Below, one piece after another: positions 49,984 through 64,000 of a stretch of DNA of 64,000 nt. Below the pieces are notes generated by a model. That model saw nothing but the letters and a program-made list of their open reading frames with translations, ran no database searches and was not told the DNA's origin. This stretch comes from Onchocerca volvulus (Eukaryota; Nematoda; Chromadorea; Rhabditida; Onchocercidae). Where the stretch lies: the NCBI GenBank assembly GCA_000499405.2, contig HG738137.1, forward strand, positions 22,924,546-22,988,545. The letters run 5' to 3'. Made by a program: the position numbers and the translations under genes. Position 1 is the first letter of the stretch. Each line of letters begins with the position of its first letter.

Positions 49984-50402
49984 CTATTCATAGAGCAGAG
50001 AATTCCACATATTTGCAATGTTGCTTTCTGCAATTAAATTAGGAACACGTGAGAAAAAAAATAATTGAATTGAAGAAAAAAATCAGCAAACAAACCGGTG
50101 AAAAATGAACCGCTTGGAATAAAAGGTATTGCCAACAGAGCAATAAAATTGTGAATGATTGTAACAAACTAATTCAAAAACAAATATTTTCAGTTTTTTT
50201 AAACCTAAATTCAACAAGCTGCTTATCTTGATGACCGAGTTTCACATATTAGAGGAGAGTGAAAGAAAAAAACTCATCAGGTTTGATTCAAATAAAGTTA
50301 TTAGAAAGTTAAGTGAATAATAACAAAATAGTGGATCACAATAGATCCTTCAAATACGTAGGATATAATTATCCAAATGTTGGATGTGCCCAAAATGTAC
50401 AT
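49984..50402 (-). CDS. possible 53-residue membrane microprotein
   Basis: Three minus-strand exons (50358-50402, 50096-50168, 49984-50027) have GT and AG borders and join in phase to 53 residues, ending in a TAG stop. The product is hydrophobic over most of its length (for example FIALLAIPFIPSGSFF) and ends NSLLYE. The last two exons are joined by good sites; the first exon, with donor TAC|GTATTT, is weaker, and more upstream exons may exist. It sits on the same strand as the other small membrane proteins of this block. No family is known to me, and a chance combination cannot be excluded. Confidence 0.33.
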
Positions 50403-51045
50403 GGTAAAGAGATGAAAGATTTTAACCTATATTTATTTTCATTTTTCACAAGAAGTGAGAATTAATTAAAGGCTGCAAGAATATCCTAGAGTCGGGTGTA
50501 TACCAGTTAGATAATAATCTGCAGTGACCTGCCACATTCTTTTCTGATTTTTTTGAAGATCAAAAGAAATTACCTAAACTTTTAAAAATTATAAAAAGAA
50601 AAAGATGTCATAACGAAATTAAGAAAAATTAGATAATATAATAGTGAAGTTATTAAAGACGTAATTCACGGTGCAAAATTATAATAGCATTCGGCAGTAT
50701 AAATATGACTCTTTAAATTTTTGAAAATTGACAAAGAAAGAAAAGAAATTAACCAGCATTGTTGCATCACAGAAGCTGCCCGGATATAAAAACCAGTAAT
50801 GAAAAGTCAAGAAAAAAAATGACTTACGTGAAGTTTGAAATGTAATCTTTCAATATTAAGATCTAGTTAAAGAGCTATAAAAATTTGAAAGTTTTAAGGA
50901 ACAGTTTGAAAGTTTTAAATTTTCTATCGAGAATATGATAGTTATAGCATCTCGATATTTATATTTTCTCTTCTTTTATTGCGTCTCAACACTTAATATT
51001 TATTTTTCAGAAATATGAATGGAAGGAACGGATTTACGAATATTT
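50403..51045. other. 3' flank, no gene seen
   Basis: Very AT-rich spacer before the 3' end of the mannosidase gene. Nothing coding could be supported. Confidence 0.5.
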
Positions 51046-55156
<4,111 letters not shown>

Positions 55157-57344
55157 CTTTTCCAATACATTACAAATTTACGATCACTGTTCCTTTACCA
55201 AATCTAGAATAAATATTTCATTGGAAATACAAAAGAAAATAAAACACTTCGGAAATCTGTAAATTATAGTAGTTTACATCCTCATAAAAGTGCATAGAAA
55301 AGGACAAATAAAGCTTCGCTGATGAGGAGGATGCGAAGAAAACTTATGTTTTGCGATGCCTATTAGGGTCTCGCTTCATATTTTTATAGAATTTAACAAT
55401 TTTCTAATAAAATTGGATTTATGAAAGGTATGCAGAAATCTTGATAAACGAGCATAGATGAAAACAAAAAAATTATTATATGATATAAGCTTTCAATTAC
55501 ATTAGCATTAATCAATTTTTGCAATGCAAATATGTCATATGTAGTGTTGCAGACAGAAACAAATCAAAGAATAACAGAAACCACAAAATATTACTCAGGC
55601 GTTTTGATTTATCACGGACGTTACAGCATTGTTATTATATCACTCGTCAGCCAATTCTAAAAATAAAAATGAATGGAAAAATGGAGATGTTTCACGTTTG
55701 CTTACCTTAACCATAATTCAAGTGGATGTTTTTGCTATAATATTCGATCGTGTAAAATGATGTGATATCTCGTATGCTGACAGAATTAATTAAATTACAT
55801 CGGACAGTATTGCGTGTTACGGTAAAGTACAAAACACGGGAACTTCTTCCTAAATTATCAAGCCGACTATCCAAAAACCTCAAACTTAATCAAAAAAAAA
55901 AAAAAAAAAAGATAATTGCCAGTACGTTATTTCAAATAGCAAGTTGCATATCGACCCTTGATCGATGTAACAAAAGGCCATGTATTCCCGATAACTCAAT
56001 GTTGCAGAATTTATTAACCATTGCAATAATCTGGGATTAAACATTCGAAATAATCGGCGAAATTAATTTGCAAGAAAGGGAATCAATATTATTGTTCGAA
56101 ATTAGTACTATTAATTTACTATTAATTTTCGCTATAAATTTAATACTAAATTTATAGTACTAATTTTACATCTGCAGTATTAAATATTATCTAATACTAT
56201 CAGATGATTAAAAGATCTATCAGCAACCGGATGAAAGCAACACTGATTATTGATTTATGTTCTCTGTTAATAGTTTAGATCTGTCTCCATCATTCAACCT
56301 GGCCAATCTTCATAGGTTGGAAAAAAGTGCCGTTAAACCAATTCCTCATCAAAAAAATTTCTGAATTTTTATTTTCCAGAAAAAAGGTTTTGATGAACTC
56401 TCTTCGAAAGCATTATCGACATTTCGAAATTTACTTCCATCATCAACGTGTAATGAAATGAAAATTATGGCAATTTGAAGTATTTGTATTAAAATTATTG
56501 ATTTCTGAAATTCATTAAATTAAACATAACAAATTATTCATTAATTCAATATGTACGTGTTTCTTTTTCGCTTCCTTCCAAAAGCAATACTTTTATTTGA
56601 TAATTATTTTACATGTCATTTATCTTGTATTATAGATATCGTTATGTATCTCATCATCTTGCTTATAACAATTTGATAATAACAAAACATGGTAATGTTA
56701 TTTTTCATTAAAAATTTATTTATGTTTTATTATATGTCAAATATTTGTTTGCAATCTTACTTTTCATTAAATATTTATTTATATTTATATATATCAAATA
56801 CTTGTCTATGTTTTAAATTCATATTTATTTGTAATATTTAAATTTATTTGTATTCGATACACTGAAAAAAAATATTGGATTATGGCATTTTACATTGTAT
56901 CTCAAATCTTAGCTTTGCGTCATCGGATGTAGAAAAATCATTGATCCTAAGCTTGTATGTCAAGATGAAATTACGTGAATATCTGCGATATTTTAATGCT
57001 TGAACTTATTTTCGTCAACTTTTGCATTTTTAGTGATGAATTTAAGTCTAAAATATATCAGATATTCTGGTATTTCATGTTTTTTTCTTTTTAAAGCAAA
57101 AATTGATATGTTGTGTCAATAATGTTTTGAACTTATATTGCATTAGTAAATATTTGCCTGTTTGTTACGATTCATGAAGTTTGCTCTAATTTCATTATTT
57201 TGAATATTTTAAATTTTTTAAATTCATAGAGAATTTACTTATCTTCTTTTTTTTTTTTTTTTCCTCATAATACTAAATCCAATTCAACAAGATATAAGAT
57301 AACCGAAATTTCATATTCTTTATTTACTAATTATAAATTTGCTA
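55157..57344. other. intergenic region, no gene seen
   Basis: This is the 5' flank of the mannosidase gene and the 3' flank of the next minus-strand gene. Frames here are short and lack partners. It includes a poly-A run near 55893 and an AT-rich stretch at 56085-56180 built of short TACTATTAATTT-like repeats. Confidence 0.5.
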
Positions 57345-59415
57345 TTAACTGCTCACATCGTCGTAATACATGGAATAATAATCACTTTCTTCCCGGAAAT
57401 TCCTCGTTGTTGTCTTAGGAGTTGATCTTGTTACAGTTGTCACAATCCATGCGGGATAACGAGTTGTTGATCGATTGCTCGAAGTGATAGTTTGTTTACG
57501 AACAAGTGTTGTTTTTGCTGTAACAGGTTGATAAGTTGCTGTGGAATAAGGACGCAGTGGTCGAAGAGTGGCAGCAGATTTTCGGCTGAAAGTTAAAATA
57601 AGCTTGGGAAACCTGACACTGGAATTTGTCCTGTTGAGATTTTTAAAAAAAAGACGTTTGAAGAATGAAATATAAATATTAATAGTATTTATTAATGACA
57701 AACAATGAAATAAAAAATCAAAGAGAAAACAAACTTTGAAATTTTTGCTGGGGTTGGCATGGTAGCATCGATTATTATTTTGGTCTGCTCGATTTGGTCA
57801 ATATTTTCAGAAATTTCGGGTAGCATTAAGTCCGGAATCACAGGAAGTACTTCGGTTTGTATTGAAGATATGGGAGTAGTTTCAGTTATCGCGATTTCAT
57901 CTGGTTTAACGATTGTTTCAATGCCATCAATATCTGTGCCCATTTCAACCTGAAAATAATTGTAGACTATTTTAATTGTTCAATATTTTATTTCAAGATC
58001 ATTCGTTACTAATTTATTCATAATTATTTAGGTATACATCATTCATTTACTTTTTTTTGCTTTCTACATCATAACTATTCATTTATATTTCCTAACTTAT
58101 AAATTACTTTTTACCGTATTTTTTTATATGATAAATGGAATGGTACTTATGAATGGAAATGCCAGATGATCCAAACCTACGGCGTTGTAATAGTCGATTG
58201 AATCAATGTTCTCGGCAATTTCAGGAAATTCTTCGGCAGTTGGTTTTTTCGGTTTTGTGAATTGACTACCTTGATTTTCAACTAACTTGCTAAAATCGAT
58301 ACCGATATCGCCATCTTCTGAACCAATTTCTGTGAAAAATTAATTTTTAAAATTCTTGAGGACTTATACTTCATATGTAACTTCTTTTTGAATTTTATTC
58401 ATCATATTTCTTCAACAGTGCTTTCTAACAGAGCAGAAATAACTAATAATTGATACCTTTATTACTGTTTTTCGATAATTTTTCAGGACCAATAATTCCT
58501 CCAAGCAAATTTCCTATGCTACCACGATTACCCTTATTTTCTGCTCCATTCATGAACTGAGCGATTAGATCAGGGTTTGAAATGAAATCACCGAGAATCT
58601 CCCATCCTTTCGGATCTTGTATTAACTGCAGTATCATCTACAACACTTTGTATAAATCTTCTTTGAGATCCTCTCGAGCATGATCCGAGTTTAGAAATCT
58701 TTTCACAACTATAGGTATGAGAACATAGTTCGTATCATAAGGATAAAAATAATCCATAATTATTCAGAAGTCATTCTTTTTGTTTTTTCCTTAATCGCAT
58801 AAGGATATTTATTAGCCATAATCTGAATTGGATTCATTTATATTTCACATAACTTATTTAACTTAGCACTACTAAAAAAAGTGCTCACCTGAAAGTTAGC
58901 AAAAAATTCACTTTTCCGAAATTCATCAATAGCTTTATAAATATCTCCACAACTAAGTCGATTACAAATTCCCAGTATTTCTGGTAAATTAGAAATACGC
59001 TCATCGAAATTGCCTTTTGAACCAGTTAAAAATGCTTCAAAAATTTTTGCAAAATCGATTGGTTTTGCTGAAAAAAAAAAAAAAAAGTAGTTGGGAGAAA
59101 TAAATTTATTCATTAGAAAACGAAAAAAACTGTGAACGTTGGTACATAAATTTAGACTCAGTGATAAGAAAGGTAGAAAAATTATGCAGAAAATTTTGAA
59201 CCTTTTCTTATCAAAAGAAATGAAATAAATGCAGCAAAACTGAGAATTGATGTCGGAAATAATAGGAAGCGCTGCAAGTAAAGGAAAAGTTGATCTGCAA
59301 TATTCATTGCACTACTAATGGTTCGGGATGTGATTCGAGACGGGTGATTATAGGAGCGTTGAATCCATGGATCATCCAAGGATTCCCTATGAATATTATT
59401 AAGAAGCACTGTCAT
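57345..59415 (-). CDS. unrecognised membrane or secreted protein with Thr-rich tail
   Basis: Six minus-strand exons (59202-59415, 58889-59067, 58457-58637, 58181-58329, 57735-57949, 57345-57585) join in phase to 392 residues. A hydrophobic segment (about residues 42-67, including PTSILSFAAFISFLLI) would act as a signal anchor; if translation starts at the internal Met 37 it becomes a signal peptide. A compact part (about 72-190) contains FAKIFEAFLTGSKG, CNRLSCGDIYKAIDEFRKSE and a segment with GWEILGDFISNPDLIAQF. The middle is acidic, Ile- and Glu-rich, with EFPEIAENIDSID and a related LPEISENIDQIE. The last 80 residues are Thr/Arg/Ser-rich and end YYDDVSS. No domain is recognised. All junctions keep phase. 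Probably nematode-specific; an extracellular or cuticle role would be a guess. Confidence 0.75.
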
Positions 59416-60307
59416 ATTATATCTTTGACGATGTTCTATTTATCAGCAGTGTGAAACAAATAGTTTTATTTGTTTCCCTTGTTTGGGCACCGTCTTACTT
59501 TAACTTTACCAGTGTTTCATTCATTAATTTTATTAACTTGGTATCTGATGGATAAATATTTTAAAAATGTAATAATTATTAGAACTTACTGCTTGCAGTA
59601 TTACCATAAATAAATTGATATGAATATGATTATGATAATGCGGGTTGTTCTTTTGACTGTATTATATTTTTACTCATTTTCATTTTTGAATACGTAGTTT
59701 AATATAAATTATTAAATTTAAATTATCATAAATAAATTGGTAGATGCGTAAGCTTATAACAGCGATGGCCGAGTGGTTAAGGCGTTGGACTTAAGTTCCA
59801 ATGGACGTAAGTCCTCGTGGGTTCGAACCCCACTCGCTGTAACGGATCTTTTAGCAAACTGTCAACAGCTGTACACAATCGGCAATCAAGAGAAGAAAAA
59901 TAGCTTCCGTATTTATCTCGAAAAAGACGTGAGATCAGTTTGCTTCATGTTATTTGTTAGATCTCATAGAGCTATGTCTAAAATAAGTCTTCGGATGTCG
60001 TGGAAAATATTTCTGTAAAATCTTGAAATTTCTCTTCGAGAATTAGTTCGGCAATTTTTAACTTTTCTTGCCACAATCTTATAGGATCAGTCAGTTTTGT
60101 ATTTCGAGACTGAATTTTCCAGTGATACGCTTTTGATTAATTACTTAGTCCTTAAAAAAACTTAATTTTTGAGAAAATTTGGAAATTTTTGAAAAAAGCT
60201 TTGATAAGGTTTCTCGATTTCCAACGATGATGAGCGAAAAATTGACGAAATATGTGCTATATTTAACAAGAAAACAAATTTCAGTCATTAGTTGCGTCAA
60301 AAAAAAA
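59416..60307. other. intergenic region holding a tRNA-Leu gene
   Basis: Apart from the tRNA gene at 59759-59841 I see nothing coding. The 81-codon plus-strand frame that covers the tRNA is a by-product of its sequence. Confidence 0.6.
59759..59841 (+). tRNA. tRNA-Leu (UAA)
   Basis: The acceptor arms ACAGCGA and TCGCTGT pair perfectly, with A as discriminator. The D-arm region is TGGCCGAGTGGTTAAGGC. The anticodon stem TTGGA/TCCAA encloses loop CTTAAGT, giving anticodon UAA. The long variable arm (GGACGTAAGTCC) is typical of tRNA-Leu, and the T arm GTGGGTTCGAACCCCAC is perfect. Length is 83 nt with no intron. Confidence 0.97.
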
Positions 60308-62348
60308 TCATATTTCAATAGTAATTGGAAGAAAATTGGAAAACTGACCATCTACCAGAAAATCAGGTAGCAATGACAAATCTGATTGATGATGAGTATC
60401 AGTTGTTTGGCTCCTATCATTGACATTTTTGACGATCGTCGTTCTGCCTTTTATTTTCTCAGTTATTTTACGCCGATCATCAAGAATATGGAAAACAGCT
60501 GTCAGCACACCACGTGGACCAAATAACAATTCTGCCCATGCCGTATCTTCTGCTATTGTCTTTCCTTAAAAATTTTGAATCCATTTTAAAAGTCGGTAGT
60601 AAACTTTCCCCAGTAAGCTAAAAACTCTATTTTATCAACCAACGATGATACTATGAAATAAAAAAAAGTTACGAAGAAAGTACAGTTCTTTAAAAAGTGT
60701 AAGAACGGATAAAATGTTAAAAATTCATATTTGTAGTTTCAGACTTTTACATATTCAAATTTTTGCATAATGAAGATCGTAAAATACCAAATTCTAAAAC
60801 CAGTCTTACGAGAATGTCGTTATATCCAAGACGTTATTTTCAGGTGAAATCAAACAATTTTTGATGTTTGATAAAATAGGGTAAAGGAAAATATACTACG
60901 GGATAATAAGGATTCAGTGATTTAAATTTGAAGGGAAATTGTGATTCTGCGATTTAAATTTGAGCGAAAATCGACATTTATTATAGCATCACTAACGAAA
61001 TTTTAGAATTACTGTATATAAAGCTCTCATATTACAACTTTATATAAAATATATCATACTTTGTAGATTCGCTTTGGATGCAATAGTTGGCGTATCGTCG
61101 TGATTAAATTCTATTAATGGTTTCATTGATAATGATTTTCTTCCTGATCGAAATTCATGTAATACTGATAGCTCTCGCACTGGCGATTTTCTTCGAATAA
61201 TTTGCTAAAATAAAATTTGATTCAAGATTTTAGCATTTTATTTTTTCATAATTTAATTCTTTCAACTTAATTTAGAAAAGCATCCATGCTCATCTCGCAA
61301 TAACTTGAACAGGAACTTCGCTATATTGGGCATTCCGTCCTTGAGTACCAATTCTTTCGAATAATTTCAACATATCAGCAGCATTTCGAATAAATGTGGA
61401 AAGTTGGATGGGCAATTGACTGCTGTTTCCTAAAATAAAGTTTTGATATATTTAGCCGAGTTTAGTGGAGCCTGAGATCGATTATTGATTTTCAATTTGG
61501 CTGATTTGAAGAATATTTTGTACAATATCAGGCTGTGATAACTCATTTGAAGGATGGAAGAGTTCAATTATTCCGAAAGATAAAATTAATTAAATAAAGC
61601 AAATAATTTATAAACTTAACCTATGCACTTTTGTTTCTTATCTATATATTTTCATTCTTATTCCATTGTAGTTTTTTCCATTCTAAAAGTTTAATCAGCC
61701 ATAAGTAATTAATTTATTCAACTATAAGTAATTAGGACTTATCGTTGAATTTAAATTAACTTCAGTTAAATTGCATATCTTCGAGGCATCACTAGCAATA
61801 AATGGATGATAGAATCCATTTTGAAAATTGATGGGAGCATGATTAGCTAAAAAAAATAGTTTTCATCGATCATGCACTATTGAGTATTAGTTGTTTTTTA
61901 ACGATATTATAAAATTGTAAATCAATTTGGTACAATTCAATAATAGTTAGTATTACTTACCAGTTTTTATTTCTTGCAGTGGCAGCTCATTTGAATGATT
62001 TGGTAATTTACTACTGCCCGCAGAATTTTCTCGTCGAATTTTCAACAATTCACGATTTTTCTGTATGGTTAAATTGTCATGTTGACAATTTTTCAGTGGG
62101 CACGAATTGATTGTGTTGTCAACAAACTTTTGTCTTGTAAATACGCCGAATTGTTTTGGTGTATAAGTATTTAGGTTCCGGTTAAAATGTAATATTCGAT
62201 TGCCATTCCGGAAGTTCCGGAAATTTTGTTGAAATACTGTTCTATTAGCAATTGGAAATACTACAGCACAGCGTAGTTTATCAATATGTATTAAGATTAG
62301 AAATGTGAAAATTAAAAATTTCACTAAATTAATGATAAGAATAGTCAT
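60308..62348 (-). CDS. unrecognised secreted protein
   Basis: Five minus-strand exons (61961-62348, 61739-61846, 61305-61429, 61060-61204, 60308-60564) join in phase to 340 residues. Residues 1-28 form a clear signal peptide (hydrophobic core KFLIFTFLILIHI, then a cleavage region near KLRCAVV). The mature protein starts basic and Asn/Phe-rich (NFRNFRNGNRILHFNRNL), with a Cys pair in CPLKNC. A conserved-looking middle includes LSTFIRNAADMLKLFERIG. The C-terminal part has WAELLFGPRGVLTAVFHILD. It ends after DFLVDGQFSNFLPITIEI; a donor at GATG|GTCAGT could extend it further. The donor of exon 2 (ATAA|GTCCTA) is weak but phase supports it. No domain is recognised; potential N-glycosylation sites (NRT, NLT, NHS) fit secretion. 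Probably nematode-specific. Confidence 0.7.
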
Positions 62349-64000
62349 AGCAGAATTAGATGGAATAGTAGCACGATCATATTACCACAATCAACTATCA
62401 ATTTGATCCTTCTTTCTTCTGAAAAAATTTGACAGGAAAGGAGAAACAGAGATGGGAAGAGAGGAAGAAAGAAGGATAAGTTCTGATTTATATCTATTTC
62501 TATTTCATTTCGTGTTTTGCAGCTGAACCTGATTATGAATCATTTGTTGAAAAGCTACTGGCGTATTGATCATCTAAAAATTACCAATTAATACTATCAA
62601 ACAAATTGGTAAAATTACTCTCTAGTCCATCTGCTTCTTTATACTATATGTTTAAGACTTAAATTATTAATTTTTTTTTCATTTTACTTAAATTTTCAAG
62701 TTCTTATTTTCTTATCTTGAAATAGTTTCATGAATGCACAAGTGATCGTAGTTTTCAAATTTAACGATGATATAAAATTTGTGAAATGTTTGAAATTGCA
62801 ATTTTCAGCAATTGAAATCATAATAATTGTTTGATACAAAAAAATTGTTATAATGATGAGAGTAAGAGAAAAAACAAAATGTATTATTACTATTAAGTAA
62901 AGAAAAAATTTGTGTTTGAATTCTTTGAGAGATGATTGGGTAAGAAATTGTTATGCATGAGTTGGAAGATGCTGGATTTGATGATGAATGGAAAAAAATC
63001 CGGTTCTGTATAGATTCGAAACACAGCTAATCATAGATTTTTCAAGGTGAATTGATTGAAAATTATTCCAACTTCAATGGTCATCAATCTGAGAACGAAA
63101 CATGTCGTGAGAATACTCATTTTTTATATTTTTATGACACAATATTGCAATGAATGGATGAATTGAAAAATAAGTAAGAAAAGGGAATGAGATAAAACCT
63201 GATTGGGAAATATTTTTATTCTGGAAAAAAGAAAAAACTGAACAAGAAGAAAGCCTATTAGTGATTCAGAAATATTAATCATTAGCGCTAAGATTTGATG
63301 CAAAATATCTAATGAAATCAACGAACGCTCAAACTTGTGTGCAATCTCCTTTTCCAACCTAAAAGATTTTTCGAACGGTCTGGTTTTGAGCAGGATTTTT
63401 TGAATTGACATAAACACTGAAATCTGAAAACTAGTTGTTCAAAATTTCATACTTTTTAAATGAAATCTTACCCCAAATATTAAAGCGTAAAAAAATGTAC
63501 ACATTATGAACAGGTAAGAGACAAATAACTTTTTTTTTTTTATTATTTCGATCACTAAGAGTAGTCACTTCGTGGTTGCATAAAATTTCTGATTCCTTTA
63601 TTCTTATTATACTTTCATTAATTGTCAATTTTTCCAGAAAATTTTATCACACAATATTATTGAATACACAAAAGTAAAAGCATTGAAGAATTGCAAATAA
63701 TTTTACAAAAACCCGTCGCATAAATGACAGAAATATTTAAATAAAACAAAATATATGTAAAAGGTTCATCCAAAACAAACATATATATTTTACACTTTCA
63801 ATTTATCTTTTCATTTATTATTGTTTCAATGTTAAGCAAGTGTCAAAGATAATATCATAAACAGAAATGTTGCGAAGTTTTAATTATCAAAACATTAAAG
63901 TTTGCCAAAACTTGCTGAAGATGTTAGATCACAGTTATGGTAAATAATGAGTTCCTTTCTGTTCAAATCATAATTTTGTTACCGAATTACGATATTCAAA
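62349..64000. other. no gene seen up to the window edge
   Basis: AT-rich DNA upstream of the secreted-protein gene. Minus-strand frames at 63124-63417 and 63431-63628 are open but composition and lack of splice partners argue against coding. Any gene starting beyond the edge is not visible. Confidence 0.45.

Noticed and set aside
59773..60018. 81-codon plus-strand frame
   Set aside because: It begins inside the tRNA-Leu gene and has no splice partners; the tRNA explains the GC-rich start.

Overview
The window is nuclear DNA from a nematode, probably a spirurid or filarial worm (Brugia, Onchocerca or Loa type). The reasons are very AT-rich sequence, genes cut into many exons of 50 to 300 bp with GT..(T)TTTCAG introns, likely spliced-leader acceptors just upstream of several start codons, and the set of protein families. 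The species assignment is inference; no database was searched. All splice models were built by hand by keeping reading phase across each junction and, where a family was recognised, by following its known protein order.

Layout, left to right. Four plus-strand genes fill 0.8-27.9 kb: an SLC17-type major facilitator transporter (761-5639), an LSD2/KDM1B-type histone demethylase with zinc-finger, SWIRM and amine-oxidase parts (7912-16715), the mitochondrial fission protein MTP18/MTFP1 (19707-21152) and a DDX3/LAF-1/VBH-1-type DEAD-box RNA helicase (22447-27862). An intron-containing tRNA-Tyr(GUA) gene lies in sense orientation inside an intron of the demethylase gene.

From 29.9 kb onward the protein genes are on the minus strand: an LHX2/9-apterous/TTX-3-class LIM-homeobox gene (29912-34282) with about 4 kb of gene-free upstream DNA, then four small unfamiliar genes between 38.3 and 50.4 kb. 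Those are a Gly/Pro-rich protein with four copies of a DPNYQTLAG repeat (38315-40803), a Lys/Glu-rich protein with KKEGS repeats (42262-44087), a multi-pass membrane protein (47012-48280) and a possible 53-residue membrane protein (49984-50402). The first two share an odd plan: a short N-terminal membrane segment, a basic step, then low-complexity sequence. After them come a GH47 ER alpha-1,2-mannosidase (51046-55156) and two unrecognised probable secreted or membrane proteins (57345-59415 and 60308-62348) with a tRNA-Leu(UAA) gene between them.

The recognised genes are unrelated housekeeping or developmental genes (chromatin, mitochondria, RNA, neuron identity, glycan trimming), so there is no evidence of one pathway or an operon. 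The least familiar part is the 38-50 kb block of anchored low-complexity and small membrane proteins. Other items to check are a 66-nt near-perfect hairpin at 29040, an interleaved pair of inverted repeats at 32000, GC-AG introns in two genes, a foldback element at 1.8 kb and a possible solo LTR at 45.6 kb. I found no CRISPR, no bacterial or Wolbachia insert, no rRNA and no recognisable viral or toxin gene.
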